A model generated the notes under the pieces. It worked only from the letters and a program-made list of their open reading frames with translations. It was not told the origin of the DNA and made no database searches. Shown here one piece after another: positions 17,848 through 24,535 of a stretch of DNA of 64,000 nt; within the stretch, counting starts at the first letter, position 1; every line of letters begins with the position of its first letter. This stretch comes from Synechocystis sp. PCC 7509. Lineage in GTDB: Bacteria; Cyanobacteriota; Cyanobacteriia; Cyanobacteriales; Chroococcidiopsidaceae. The DNA lies in the NCBI RefSeq assembly GCF_000332075.2, contig NZ_ALVU02000001.1:3546324-3610323 (forward strand), given 5' to 3'. The position numbers and the translations under genes are program-made.

Positions 17848-19965
17848 ATGACTTCTGAAATTCAGTTTCTCATGTGCGCCCCCGATCATTACGATGTGGA
17901 TTATGTTATCAATCCCTGGATGGAAGGAAATATACATAAATCATCGCGCGATCGCGCTGTCGAACAGTGGCAAAAATTACACCACGTCCTCGCCGGAAAT
18001 GCCATTGTAGACCTAGTTAAACCGCAAAAAGGCGTACCAGATATGGTATTTACAGCAAATGCGGGGCTGGTTTTAGGAGAAAACGTAGTTCTTAGCCGTT
18101 TCTTTCACAAAGAGCGCCAAGGTGAAGAACCTTACTTTAAACAGTGGTTTGAAGAAAAAGGCTACAATGTCTACGAATTGCCCAAAGACTTACCTTTTGA
18201 AGGCGCTGGCGATGCTTTATTAGACAGGGAAGGGCGCTGGTTGTGGGCGGGTTACGGCTTTCGCTCCGAACTCGATTCCCACCCTTATTTAGCAAAATGG
18301 CTAGATATTGAAGTATTATCTCTGCGCTTAATGGACGAGCGGTTTTATCACTTAGATACTTGTTTTTGTCCCCTTAGTGGCGGCTATTTACTGTATTATC
18401 CCGCCGCCTTTGATGCGTATTCCAACCGCGTGATTGAGATGCGCGTACCCGAAGAAAAGCGGATAGCGATTGATGAAGCTGACGCGGTAAATTTTGCTTG
18501 TAATTCGGTCAATATTAATTCTATTGTCGTGATGAATAAAGCCAGTGCTGCCTTAAAAGAGCGCCTAACGGCGGTAGGATTTCAAGTATTAGAAACTCCC
18601 TTAACAGAATTTCTCAAGGCTGGAGGTGCGGCGAAGTGCTTAACGCTGCGAGTAACAGAACCTGTAAGAGCAGAAGTTAGCGCCAATGTATCGGTAGAAA
18701 GCCGTACAATTAGATTAGAAGGTCATTTGCTCGATTCGGGCTTAATCAATCAAGCTTTAGATTTAGTTGTAGAAAGTGGCGGTAGTTTTAAAGTTCTCAA
18801 TTTTAACTTGGGAGAGCAAAGACAAAGCACCTCCGCCGCCGAAGTCAAAGTATCTGCGCCTTCTCACGAAGTAATGGAAGGGATTTTATCGCAACTAATC
18901 GATTTAGGAGCGGTAGATTTACCCCAAGACGAGCGCGACGCAAAGTTAGAACCTGTAGTTCAAGCGGGGGTATCTCCTGATGAATTTTACGTCACAACTA
19001 TTTATCCTACAGAAGTACGAATCGATGGCGAATGGATAAAAGTTCAATCTCAACGCATGGATGGCGCGATCTCCGTAGTTCGTACTCCCCAAGGTATAAT
19101 CGCTCGGTGTAAACTGTTGCGGGATTTGGAAGTAGGCGAACAAGTAGTAGTCGATGTCTTAGGTATTCGCACCATCCGCAAACCAGAAGCGCGAGAACAA
19201 CGCAACACTCAAGAATTTAGCTTCATGTCGGCGGGAGTTTCTAGCGAACGCCGAGTAGAACTTGTAGTTGAACAAGTCGCTTGGGAATTGCGCCAAATCC
19301 GCGATCAAGGCGGTAAAGTAGTGGTGACGGCGGGACCTGTGGTAATTCATACGGGCGGCGGTGAACACCTGGCTAGATTGGTGCGTGAAGGCTATGTGCA
19401 AGCGCTCCTAGGGGGAAATGCGATCGCCGTTCACGACATGGAACAAAACCTGATGGGGACTTCTTTGGGTGTGGATATGAAGCGCGGGGTAAGCGTGCGC
19501 GGCGGACATCGCCACCATTTGAAGGTAATTAATAATGTCCGTCGTTATGGCAGTATTGCTAAAACTGTAGAAAGCGGCGCTTTGACCGGTGGTGTAATGT
19601 ACGAATGCGTGAAACACAACATTCCGTTTTCTTTGGCGGGTTCTATCCGCGACGATGGCCCTTTACCAGATACACAGATGGATTTGATTAAGGCTCAAGA
19701 AGATTACTCAAAGCTTTTAGTAGGCGCAGATATGGTGTTGATGTTGTCTTCTATGCTGCACTCGATTGGCGTAGGCAATATGACGGCGGCGGGGGTAAAA
19801 ATGGTGTGTGTAGATATTAATCCGGCGGTAGTGACAAAATTAAGCGATCGCGGTTCGGTGGAATCGGTGGGCGTAGTTACAGATGTTGGTTTATTTCTCA
19901 GTCTTTTAGTTCAGCAATTAGATAAGCTCACAAGCCCTTATCAATCTTCTCCTGTAGGCGTATAA
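17848..19965 (+). CDS. argZ: Arginine dihydrolase, bifunctional (AgrE/ArgZ; TIGR00300-type)
   Basis: Hydrolyses arginine to ornithine, CO2 and ammonia, feeding the cyanobacterial ornithine-ammonia cycle and nitrogen release. The N-terminal guanidine-group-modifying domain has NPWMEGN, MVFTANAGLV, FEGAGDAL, the histidine in YHLDTCFCPL (His168) and the nucleophile Cys264 in GGAAKCLTLRV. These positions fit the ATG at 17848, not the TTG at 17824. The C-terminal LOR/SDH-type domain from about 285 binds a nucleotide and in Anabaena AgrE converts ornithine to proline; here it is full length (VVTAGPVVIHTGGG, GNAIAVHDMEQN). Confidence 0.93.
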   Translation: MTSEIQFLMCAPDHYDVDYVINPWMEGNIHKSSRDRAVEQWQKLHHVLAGNAIVDLVKPQKGVPDMVFTANAGLVLGENVVLSRFFHKERQGEEPYFKQWFEEKGYNVYELPKDLPFEGAGDALLDREGRWLWAGYGFRSELDSHPYLAKWLDIEVLSLRLMDERFYHLDTCFCPLSGGYLLYYPAAFDAYSNRVIEMRVPEEKRIAIDEADAVNFACNSVNINSIVVMNKASAALKERLTAVGFQVLETPLTEFLKAGGAAKCLTLRVTEPVRAEVSANVSVESRTIRLEGHLLDSGLINQALDLVVESGGSFKVLNFNLGEQRQSTSAAEVKVSAPSHEVMEGILSQLIDLGAVDLPQDERDAKLEPVVQAGVSPDEFYVTTIYPTEVRIDGEWIKVQSQRMDGAISVVRTPQGIIARCKLLRDLEVGEQVVVDVLGIRTIRKPEAREQRNTQEFSFMSAGVSSERRVELVVEQVAWELRQIRDQGGKVVVTAGPVVIHTGGGEHLARLVREGYVQALLGGNAIAVHDMEQNLMGTSLGVDMKRGVSVRGGHRHHLKVINNVRRYGSIAKTVESGALTGGVMYECVKHNIPFSLAGSIRDDGPLPDTQMDLIKAQEDYSKLLVGADMVLMLSSMLHSIGVGNMTAAGVKMVCVDINPAVVTKLSDRGSVESVGVVTDVGLFLSLLVQQLDKLTSPYQSSPVGV

Positions 19966-19976
19966 AGTTAACTAAT

Positions 19977-20015
19977 GGAGCGACAAGGTAAGGTGGGTAT
20001 CTTTCTTGTCGCTCC
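19977..20015 (+). terminator. Strong hairpin after argZ
   Basis: GGAGCGACAAG and CTTGTCGCTCC form an 11-bp perfect stem with a 17-base loop, 12 bases after the argZ stop codon. No long T-run follows, so this may be a processing or stability hairpin rather than a classical intrinsic terminator. Confidence 0.5.
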
Positions 20016-20093
20016 TAGTCAACAAAAAGATGCGCGATCGAGGTCTAATCTATACTAGAAATAGGATGGCTATAGAGGAAAAAATAACCAATT

Positions 20094-20591
20094 ATGACAA
20101 GTTATGAAACTAAGATCGTCCGCTCTTATAGTCAAGAAGATATCCAACAAATCCTCTCGATTGCGATCGCTCGTCAATCAGACGATACGGAGTTTTCTTA
20201 CCAGCAACTTGTAGAAATTGCTGAAGAATTAGAAATTACCCCCGAAGCTTTGCAACAATCAGAAATAGACTGGCGATCGCAAAACACTATAGTCCGTCAA
20301 AAACAAACCTTTGACTTATTCCGCCGTAACAAGTTAAAAAAGAAACTTGGTAATTATGCGATCGCTAATTCTTTTTTAGTTTTACTCGACTTGCTCAACT
20401 CCGGCGATCTTTCTTGGTCGCTTTATATTCTATTAATTTGGGGCTTAAAAGTTGGTCTTGATAGCTGGAATACCTACTACTCCAATGGAGAGGAGTACGA
20501 AAGAGCTTTTCAAAGATGGTCAGGGCAAAATCAGTTAAAACAATCAGTAAATACCGTTGTCAGTAAGATTAATAAGTGGCTAAAGGCGTAA
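20094..20591 (+). CDS. 2TM-domain protein
   Basis: 165 residues. An N-terminal helical region (YSQEDIQQILSIAIARQ, then YQQLVEIAEELEITPEALQQSEIDW) is followed by two short membrane helices at about 87-105 and 107-125 (NSFLVLLDLL, LYILLIWGLKVGLDSW), the pattern of the 2TM domain family. The helical part resembles the SHOCT-like or DUF1707-like sensors seen with 2TM domains. Function is unknown; it probably sits in a membrane with a cytoplasmic sensor head. Confidence 0.7.
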   Translation: MTSYETKIVRSYSQEDIQQILSIAIARQSDDTEFSYQQLVEIAEELEITPEALQQSEIDWRSQNTIVRQKQTFDLFRRNKLKKKLGNYAIANSFLVLLDLLNSGDLSWSLYILLIWGLKVGLDSWNTYYSNGEEYERAFQRWSGQNQLKQSVNTVVSKINKWLKA

Positions 20592-20596
20592 CTTTT

Positions 20597-20953
20597 TTAG
20601 ATAGAATTTTGTTTTAAGTCATCTAAAGAAACGTGTTCTAGAGCCGAGGCATGAGTTGCAGCTAAATTTACAGGTGGAGCAACACCAGCGTCTATTGCTT
20701 CTTGCCAACGAGAAGCGCACAAACACCAGCAATCGCCAGGTTTTAAGCCCGGAAAGTTAGCTCTAGGCGTACTCAAATCGTTGCCTTGAGCCTTGGTATA
20801 TTCCAAAAACTGGGCCGTAACTTTGGCACAAACAACGTGTACACCAAAATCTCCCGCGCCTGTACTACATTTTCCATCTCGATAATATCCGGTCATGGGC
20901 GAAGTGCAGCAAGTTTCTAATTCTCCCCCCAAGACATTTTGAGCGTTTGTCAT
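20597..20953 (-). CDS. DUF2237 family protein
   Basis: 118-residue protein with the DUF2237 signature: NVLGGELETCCTSPMTGYYRDGKC, a histidine/cysteine segment FGVHVVCAKVTAQFLEYTKAQGNDLSTP and the strongly conserved FPGLKPGDCWCLCASRWQEA. Conserved cysteines suggest metal or redox chemistry, but no function is established. It ends 5 bp from the convergent 2TM gene. Confidence 0.9.
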   Translation of the reverse strand: MTNAQNVLGGELETCCTSPMTGYYRDGKCSTGAGDFGVHVVCAKVTAQFLEYTKAQGNDLSTPRANFPGLKPGDCWCLCASRWQEAIDAGVAPPVNLAATHASALEHVSLDDLKQNSI

Positions 20954-21197
20954 TTTATTTAGGCTAAATATACTGAGGCTATATTACTTGCTCTAACGCT
21001 AGAAACCAATCGACTTAAGGGATTAATTTTTTGTAAGTACAACACGCTACACATAAAGTTGCTGTATTCAATCTATCCAAATAGTTAACTTGCCCAGGAA
21101 GTTATTAAAATCAAACCTCTATCTAGGGAACGTTTTGGTTGATGAGCTTAATGAAGTAAAAATAGATCACTAAATCTATAATTGCGATCGCATTTTT

Positions 21198-21623
21198 ATG
21201 AAGCTAAATCATTTTAAGAACCTAGGACGCTGGGTAGCTACAACTCTATTTTGCCTGAGCGCGATTACCTTTGTATGGCAAGGGACATTTTTTGCCAACA
21301 ATTCAGCAATGGCTGCTCCTATTTCCATTGCTTCTAGGGATGCAGGCGATAAAGTTAAAGACAAAGCTGAGGATGTTGCTAAAAGCTCCAAGAACTTTAT
21401 CCGCGATACAAAAGATAAAGTAAAAGATGCTGCTAGTAGCAATGCCAGAAAAGTTGAAAATTCTACCGATACCAATAGTCCCGTTGAGGGCAAAGCCAAG
21501 AGCGACAGAGACACAATTTACAAAAGAGCAGATGAAGATGCGGCTCGGACGGAAAAAGCTGTAGACAAGTCAATGAATGCTGTAGAACGCACGGTTGAAA
21601 ATATCAAAGACGCATTTAACTAG
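21198..21623 (+). CDS. Exported, highly charged helical (LEA/CsbD-like) protein
   Basis: 141 residues. A signal peptide covers about 1-38 (VATTLFCLSAITFVWQGTFFA...AMA). The mature part is almost entirely K/D/E/A/S: DAGDKVKDKAEDVAKSSKNF, DTKDKVKDAASS and a final DEDAARTEKAVDKSMNAVER, with an 11-residue-like amphipathic pattern as in LEA or CsbD-type stress proteins. It is probably periplasmic and protective under desiccation or salt; this is inference from composition. The ATG follows the leader GCGATCGCATTTTT, the same as for the gene at 1133. Confidence 0.65.
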   Translation: MKLNHFKNLGRWVATTLFCLSAITFVWQGTFFANNSAMAAPISIASRDAGDKVKDKAEDVAKSSKNFIRDTKDKVKDAASSNARKVENSTDTNSPVEGKAKSDRDTIYKRADEDAARTEKAVDKSMNAVERTVENIKDAFN

Positions 21624-21646
21624 ATTAGGGCTGAAATAATTATTGG

Positions 21647-21683
21647 GCGATCGCATTGTATTAAATAAGTGCGATCGCTTTTT
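21647..21683 (+). terminator. HIP1-pair hairpin with T-run
   Basis: Two HIP1 copies (GCGATCGC at 21647-21654 and 21671-21678) extend to a 9-bp stem (GCGATCGCA / TGCGATCGC) followed by TTTTT, 24 bases after the stop codon of the LEA-like gene. It looks like a terminator built from HIP1 palindromes. Confidence 0.5.
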
Positions 21684-21776
21684 AATTAATTGCTATTGTG
21701 AGAAATGCGATCGCACTTACGAGCCGCCTCAAAATGCTACCTGGATTTTAAACCTCAATAGATAATAGATAAGCTT

Positions 21777-22211
21777 TCAAGTTTTCTCCCAATTCCGATG
21801 TAACAAATTGTTAGTTAGTAGGTAGCAACAATCGTACAAATCTTGCTCAAAGTGGCGATCGGTTGTCAATGCCTCATCAATACCGCGCTGGCGCATTAAA
21901 ACAAAACTAACCGCATCACACAACGAATAAGTCTTGTCTTGACGATCCACTAAAAGCTGCATTGCTTGTCGATGAAGTTGCTCATCTACCCAAACTGTTT
22001 CGATATCTGGACTATCCAGCAAGTTTGTTACAAAGATCAATACAGCAGGACGAGGAAAACGACGTACTAACGCTAGAACAATTAACTCAGCTAGAACATA
22101 GCTATGAGTCAGTAGATTATTGCTTGCACCATTGAGTAGCTGCACAACTTCCTGATGTTGTGGTTCATCTTGATGCAGATAGCAGAGTAAGCCGGACGTA
22201 TCTAAAAGCAC
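21777..22211 (-). CDS. PIN-domain ribonuclease toxin (VapC-like), separated from its antitoxin
   Basis: 144 residues. The acidic PIN residues are Asp4 in LLDTSGLLC, Glu in YVLAELIVL, Asp in SLCDAVSFVL and Asp in ALTTDRHFEQ, so the nuclease looks intact. The start is GTG, with a stop in frame 12 bases before it. Its natural partner is the antitoxin gene whose remains lie at 22602-22652 and 23565-23792: a 375-bp element inserted between the two, and an IS1-family element has truncated the antitoxin. Whether the toxin is still transcribed is unknown. Confidence 0.85.
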   Translation of the reverse strand: MLLDTSGLLCYLHQDEPQHQEVVQLLNGASNNLLTHSYVLAELIVLALVRRFPRPAVLIFVTNLLDSPDIETVWVDEQLHRQAMQLLVDRQDKTYSLCDAVSFVLMRQRGIDEALTTDRHFEQDLYDCCYLLTNNLLHRNWEKT

Positions 22212-22291
22212 GAAGTAATTTTACCGGAAAAATGGGTCTAAAGCCCCGTCCTACAAGGACGGCTTTATATTATATTTAGCCCTCCAAAGTC

Positions 22292-22300
22292 TGGTATAAT
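22292..22300 (+). promoter_or_regulatory. Extended -10 promoter inside the IS605-like element
   Basis: TGGTATAAT is a perfect extended -10 (TGn-TATAAT). A transcript would start near 22307 and run through the right-end hairpins, the direction expected for a right-end guide (omega) RNA. The -35 is weak. Confidence 0.4.
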
Positions 22301-22306
22301 TAAAAC

Positions 22307-22599
22307 AGCAAGTAGGAATAAACATCTATACGTTGAACCATCCTAGTGCGGTGAGACTCCGGCAACGGACATATCCAGCTTGATCTGGAACAGTTAAAGG
22401 GCAAACAAAGACGGGTTGGGGAGTATACCATTTTGGCATTAGTGATGAACTCGGAAAGCGGAAATAATTAAAAAGTAAGCACAATTGCAATACCTGTCGT
22501 ACTGGTAGTTGGTTGAAAGTGTCTAGGGGGACTTTTGATTGTTCCTTTTAAGAGACGACTCTTAAAGAATCCTCGTACCTTCAGGTCGAGGAGTATCAA
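22307..22599 (+). ncRNA. Possible stand-alone omega-like RNA from an IS605-like element
   Basis: The non-coding stretch between the extended -10 and the right end contains several stems and ends in the hairpin CCTCG-ACCT/AGGT-CGAGG plus TCAA, the form of TnpB-associated RNA scaffolds at right ends of cyanobacterial IS605/IS607 elements. A guide would begin at 22600. No tnpB lies nearby. This is an inference from layout; no covariance search was possible. Confidence 0.3.
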
Positions 22600-22601
22600 T
22601 C

Positions 22602-22652
22602 TTAATAATCGTTTGCATAGGCTCTTGCCAGGTCATCATCAATACTTGTATT
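22602..22652 (-). pseudogene. Severed C-terminal end of the antitoxin gene
   Basis: Read on the minus strand, joined to the part at 23565-23792 with one copy of the 8-bp duplication, this gives 16 further codons (NTSIDDDLARAYANDY) and a TAA stop at 22602-22604. It is the original antitoxin end cut off by the IS1-family insertion. Confidence 0.85.
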
Positions 22653-22725
22653 GTCTATTCGGTAGTGCGTCAATTCAATGTGGGATGATATAGTGACAGG
22701 GTGGTTTTAAACTCGAAGCATCTCT

Positions 22726-23103
22726 ATGGATTGTCCTCTGTGTGGTCACATTAAAGCCCATAAACATGGCAAGATGCCGAACGGACATCAACGTTACCTG
22801 TGTCCCGCTTGCCATCAAACGTTCTCGGAATCCTTCGACAGTTTGTACTATCGTCGACATATTAGTCCTGAACAAATTCGCCAAGTGTTGCAAGCACATA
22901 GTGAGGGCAGTAGTTTACGAGGGATTAGTAGAACAACTGGGCTTGCCTACAACACAGTTGTGAGTATTGTTCGCGCTGCCAGTCAAAAAGCCCAATTGGT
23001 TCACAATGCCGAAGTCCAAGCTGTACAAACAGAGGAGGTAAGTGCCGATGAGATGTGGTCATTTGTCTCAAAAAACAGAAACAGTGTTGCGCTCAAGAAC
23101 TAG
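22726..23103 (+). CDS. IS1-family transposase, InsA-like frame
   Basis: 125 residues. It starts with a zinc-ribbon (CPLCGHIKAHKHGKM, CPACHQTF) followed by a helix-turn-helix (SEGSSLRGISRTTGLAYNTVV), the DNA-binding part of IS1 transposase, and ends shortly after the first catalytic aspartate in VSADEMWSFVSKN. The slippery heptamer A-AAA-AAC (23070-23076) lies in this reading frame (codons TCA AAA AAC) so that -1 shifting fuses it to the downstream frame. Alone, the product would be a repressor-like InsA. Confidence 0.9.
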   Translation: MDCPLCGHIKAHKHGKMPNGHQRYLCPACHQTFSESFDSLYYRRHISPEQIRQVLQAHSEGSSLRGISRTTGLAYNTVVSIVRAASQKAQLVHNAEVQAVQTEEVSADEMWSFVSKNRNSVALKN

Positions 23104-23555
23104 AAGTCGGGGATTGTTGGATCGGTCTGAGTCTTGCCGATTCAAGTGGCTTAATTCTGGCGGCGCGAGTTGGCAAACACACTGATGAACTGATTGGTCA
23201 GTTAGTCCTCAACACCGAGGGAAAAACAAATTGCAAGCAATTTAACAGTGATGCTTGGGGCGGGTATGAGCGAGTTCTACCTCCTGAAATTCACCACTAC
23301 ATTGGCAAAGACAAAACGCAGCGATTAGAACGTACTAATGGTACTGTGCGACAACAAACCGGAAGATGGCATCGACGACAGAACAAGTTTGGTAAGGTGT
23401 GGGAACAGACAAAAGTGACAACTCGATTAGTGGTGAGTTACTTCAACTGGATTTGGCAGCATAGCCGATTCAAAACAACTGCTGCACAACGAGCCGGATT
23501 AGCAACGAGAGCGTGGAGTTGGCATGATATTGCTACCTATCCCACATTAATTTGA
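23055..23555 (+). CDS. IS1-family transposase, InsB-like frame (expressed by -1 frameshift)
   Basis: 166 residues open from 23055. The biologically relevant product begins at the A6C site at 23070 as a fusion. It holds the catalytic core: the second acidic residue in NSDAWGGYE and the glutamate region RLERTNGTVRQQTGRWHRRQNKF, plus the family signature VGDCWIGLSLADSSGLILAARVG. The frame is -1 relative to the upstream one, as in IS1 of E. coli. It ends inside the right inverted repeat. The element looks competent. Confidence 0.9.
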   Translation: MVICLKKQKQCCAQELEVGDCWIGLSLADSSGLILAARVGKHTDELIGQLVLNTEGKTNCKQFNSDAWGGYERVLPPEIHHYIGKDKTQRLERTNGTVRQQTGRWHRRQNKFGKVWEQTKVTTRLVVSYFNWIWQHSRFKTTAAQRAGLATRAWSWHDIATYPTLI

Positions 23556-23564
23556 TGCATCACC

Positions 23565-23792
23565 GTCTATTCCTGTCGCGTAGCCAAGACTAATCGCCCC
23601 AGCATTGTTTCTAAACCTCTGCCGAGCTTTCTCCTGTTGCTCCTCTGAAGCGGAAATTTTATTGACAACACTACTCTGTTTGCTTAATACCGCAACCATC
23701 CATTCTGTGATTGGCAGTCCCATAGCATTCGCTTTTTGCTGTAAGTCTGCATACACTTCATCGCTAAGTTCTAGAGTTAGGTGTTGGCTCAT
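23565..23792 (-). pseudogene. VapB-like antitoxin, C-terminus removed by IS1-family insertion
   Basis: The antitoxin starts MSQHLTLELSDEVYADLQQKA (a CopG/RHH-like or helical DNA-binding start), then ITEWMVAVLSKQ and a charged tail EEQQEKARQRFRNNAG. At the target duplication the frame runs into the IS end (GDASN, stop at 23547), replacing the native last 16 residues. C-terminal tails of such antitoxins usually bind the toxin, so neutralisation is probably lost. An ATG 10 codons upstream (23822) is an alternative start. Confidence 0.8.
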
Positions 23793-23944
23793 AAGTAAGT
23801 TATTAAGAACTTCAACGGGCATAGGAGTAATTATAGCTTTGGTTTTGTAAGGGAGTTGTTAAGGAATAATTGTTGTAATCTGATTTGTGCGATCGCACTT
23901 ACTAGCCGCCTCAAAATACTCCTGGAGACTTCGCACTTTTATTT

Positions 23945-24535
23945 TTATCGCACAAATCTCTTTAGCTGTTCAACCAGTAAATGTACTGTAGTTGATGGAT
24001 TGTCTTGTTCTGGCTTTGAAGGCTCGTATTCTTCCAAGAGTTTTTTAGCACGCTTGATAGCAATATCTTGTTTGTCTAGCAAATCATCATAGATAGTTGT
24101 ACTATTTTTCTGATATTTTTTACCCAATAAGGATGTCAGTTTTTTAATATAATCATTCCTAGGAATGCCAGTATTAAGAAACTCAAAGTGCAATACATAC
24201 CATAATTCAAAAGCTTCATTAGAATATGCAACTTTAAACCCATACTTTTTAGCACTAGAAATAGCATTATTAAAATCTTCTTTAGTCCAATCATCCCGAT
24301 CGAATACACACCAGACTTGATCGTATTCATCCTGGCTTTTTAGCTCGTTAGCACTTTGAACTAACTTACTGGGATTCTCACCTAAACCTTGAATTTCTAT
24401 TACAACTTTAGGTACGCGAAAGCTTTTAAAATAATTAGGTTCAGTTTTTGCACCTTCGCACACAATCAAGAACCTTTGCTTAATTTCTCTAGTATTGACT
24501 TTTCTCGCTGAATAGCCTTGAGAATTTTTAGACAT
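23945..24535 (-). CDS. RloB-like TOPRIM nuclease (AbiL system, second gene)
   Basis: 196 residues of the RloB family. The TOPRIM-like core is visible: a glutamate in RFLIVCEGAKTEPNYF (about 22-37), then DQVWCVFDRDDW with the D-x-D pair (about 76-87), and the conserved YSNEAFELWYVLHFE. This resembles the acidic catalytic arrangement of OLD-type nucleases. It overlaps the upstream ATPase gene by 8 bases, so translation is coupled. RloA/RloB pairs form abortive-infection systems (AbiL in Lactococcus), so an anti-phage role is likely but untested here. Confidence 0.8.
   Translation of the reverse strand: MSKNSQGYSARKVNTREIKQRFLIVCEGAKTEPNYFKSFRVPKVVIEIQGLGENPSKLVQSANELKSQDEYDQVWCVFDRDDWTKEDFNNAISSAKKYGFKVAYSNEAFELWYVLHFEFLNTGIPRNDYIKKLTSLLGKKYQKNSTTIYDDLLDKQDIAIKRAKKLLEEYEPSKPEQDNPSTTVHLLVEQLKRFVR

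Larger units (their letters stand above)
22225..22599 (+). mobile_element. 375-bp non-autonomous IS200/IS605-like element (palindrome-ended)
   Basis: The left junction is TTAC (22221-22224) and the right end is TCAA (22596-22599), the cleavage tetranucleotides known for IS608. A left subterminal hairpin is at 22240-22267 (GTCCT/AGGAC plus TAAAGCC/GGCTTTA). Two right-side hairpins are at 22547-22566 (TTTAAGAG/CTCTTAAA) and 22571-22591 (CCTCG-ACCT/AGGT-CGAGG). There is no target duplication, as expected for the family, and no transposase. Removing it rebuilds a toxin-antitoxin operon with a 15-base spacer. No coding region was recognised inside. Confidence 0.6.
22661..23564 (+). mobile_element. 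IS1-family insertion sequence, complete
   Basis: 904 bp. The inverted repeats are at 22661-22686 and 23539-23564 (21 of 26 bases identical, starting GGT and ending AATGTGGGAT). The flanks are an exact 8-bp duplication GTCTATTC (22653-22660 and 23565-23572), typical for IS1. It encodes InsA- and InsB-like frames with an A6C slippery site. It inserted into the antitoxin gene (minus strand), replacing its last 16 codons with five codons of its own end. Confidence 0.95.

Noticed and set aside
22301-22546. Remnant of a tnpB coding region inside the IS605-like element
   Set aside because: None of the frames in the element gave recognisable TnpB residues; the stretch looks non-coding.
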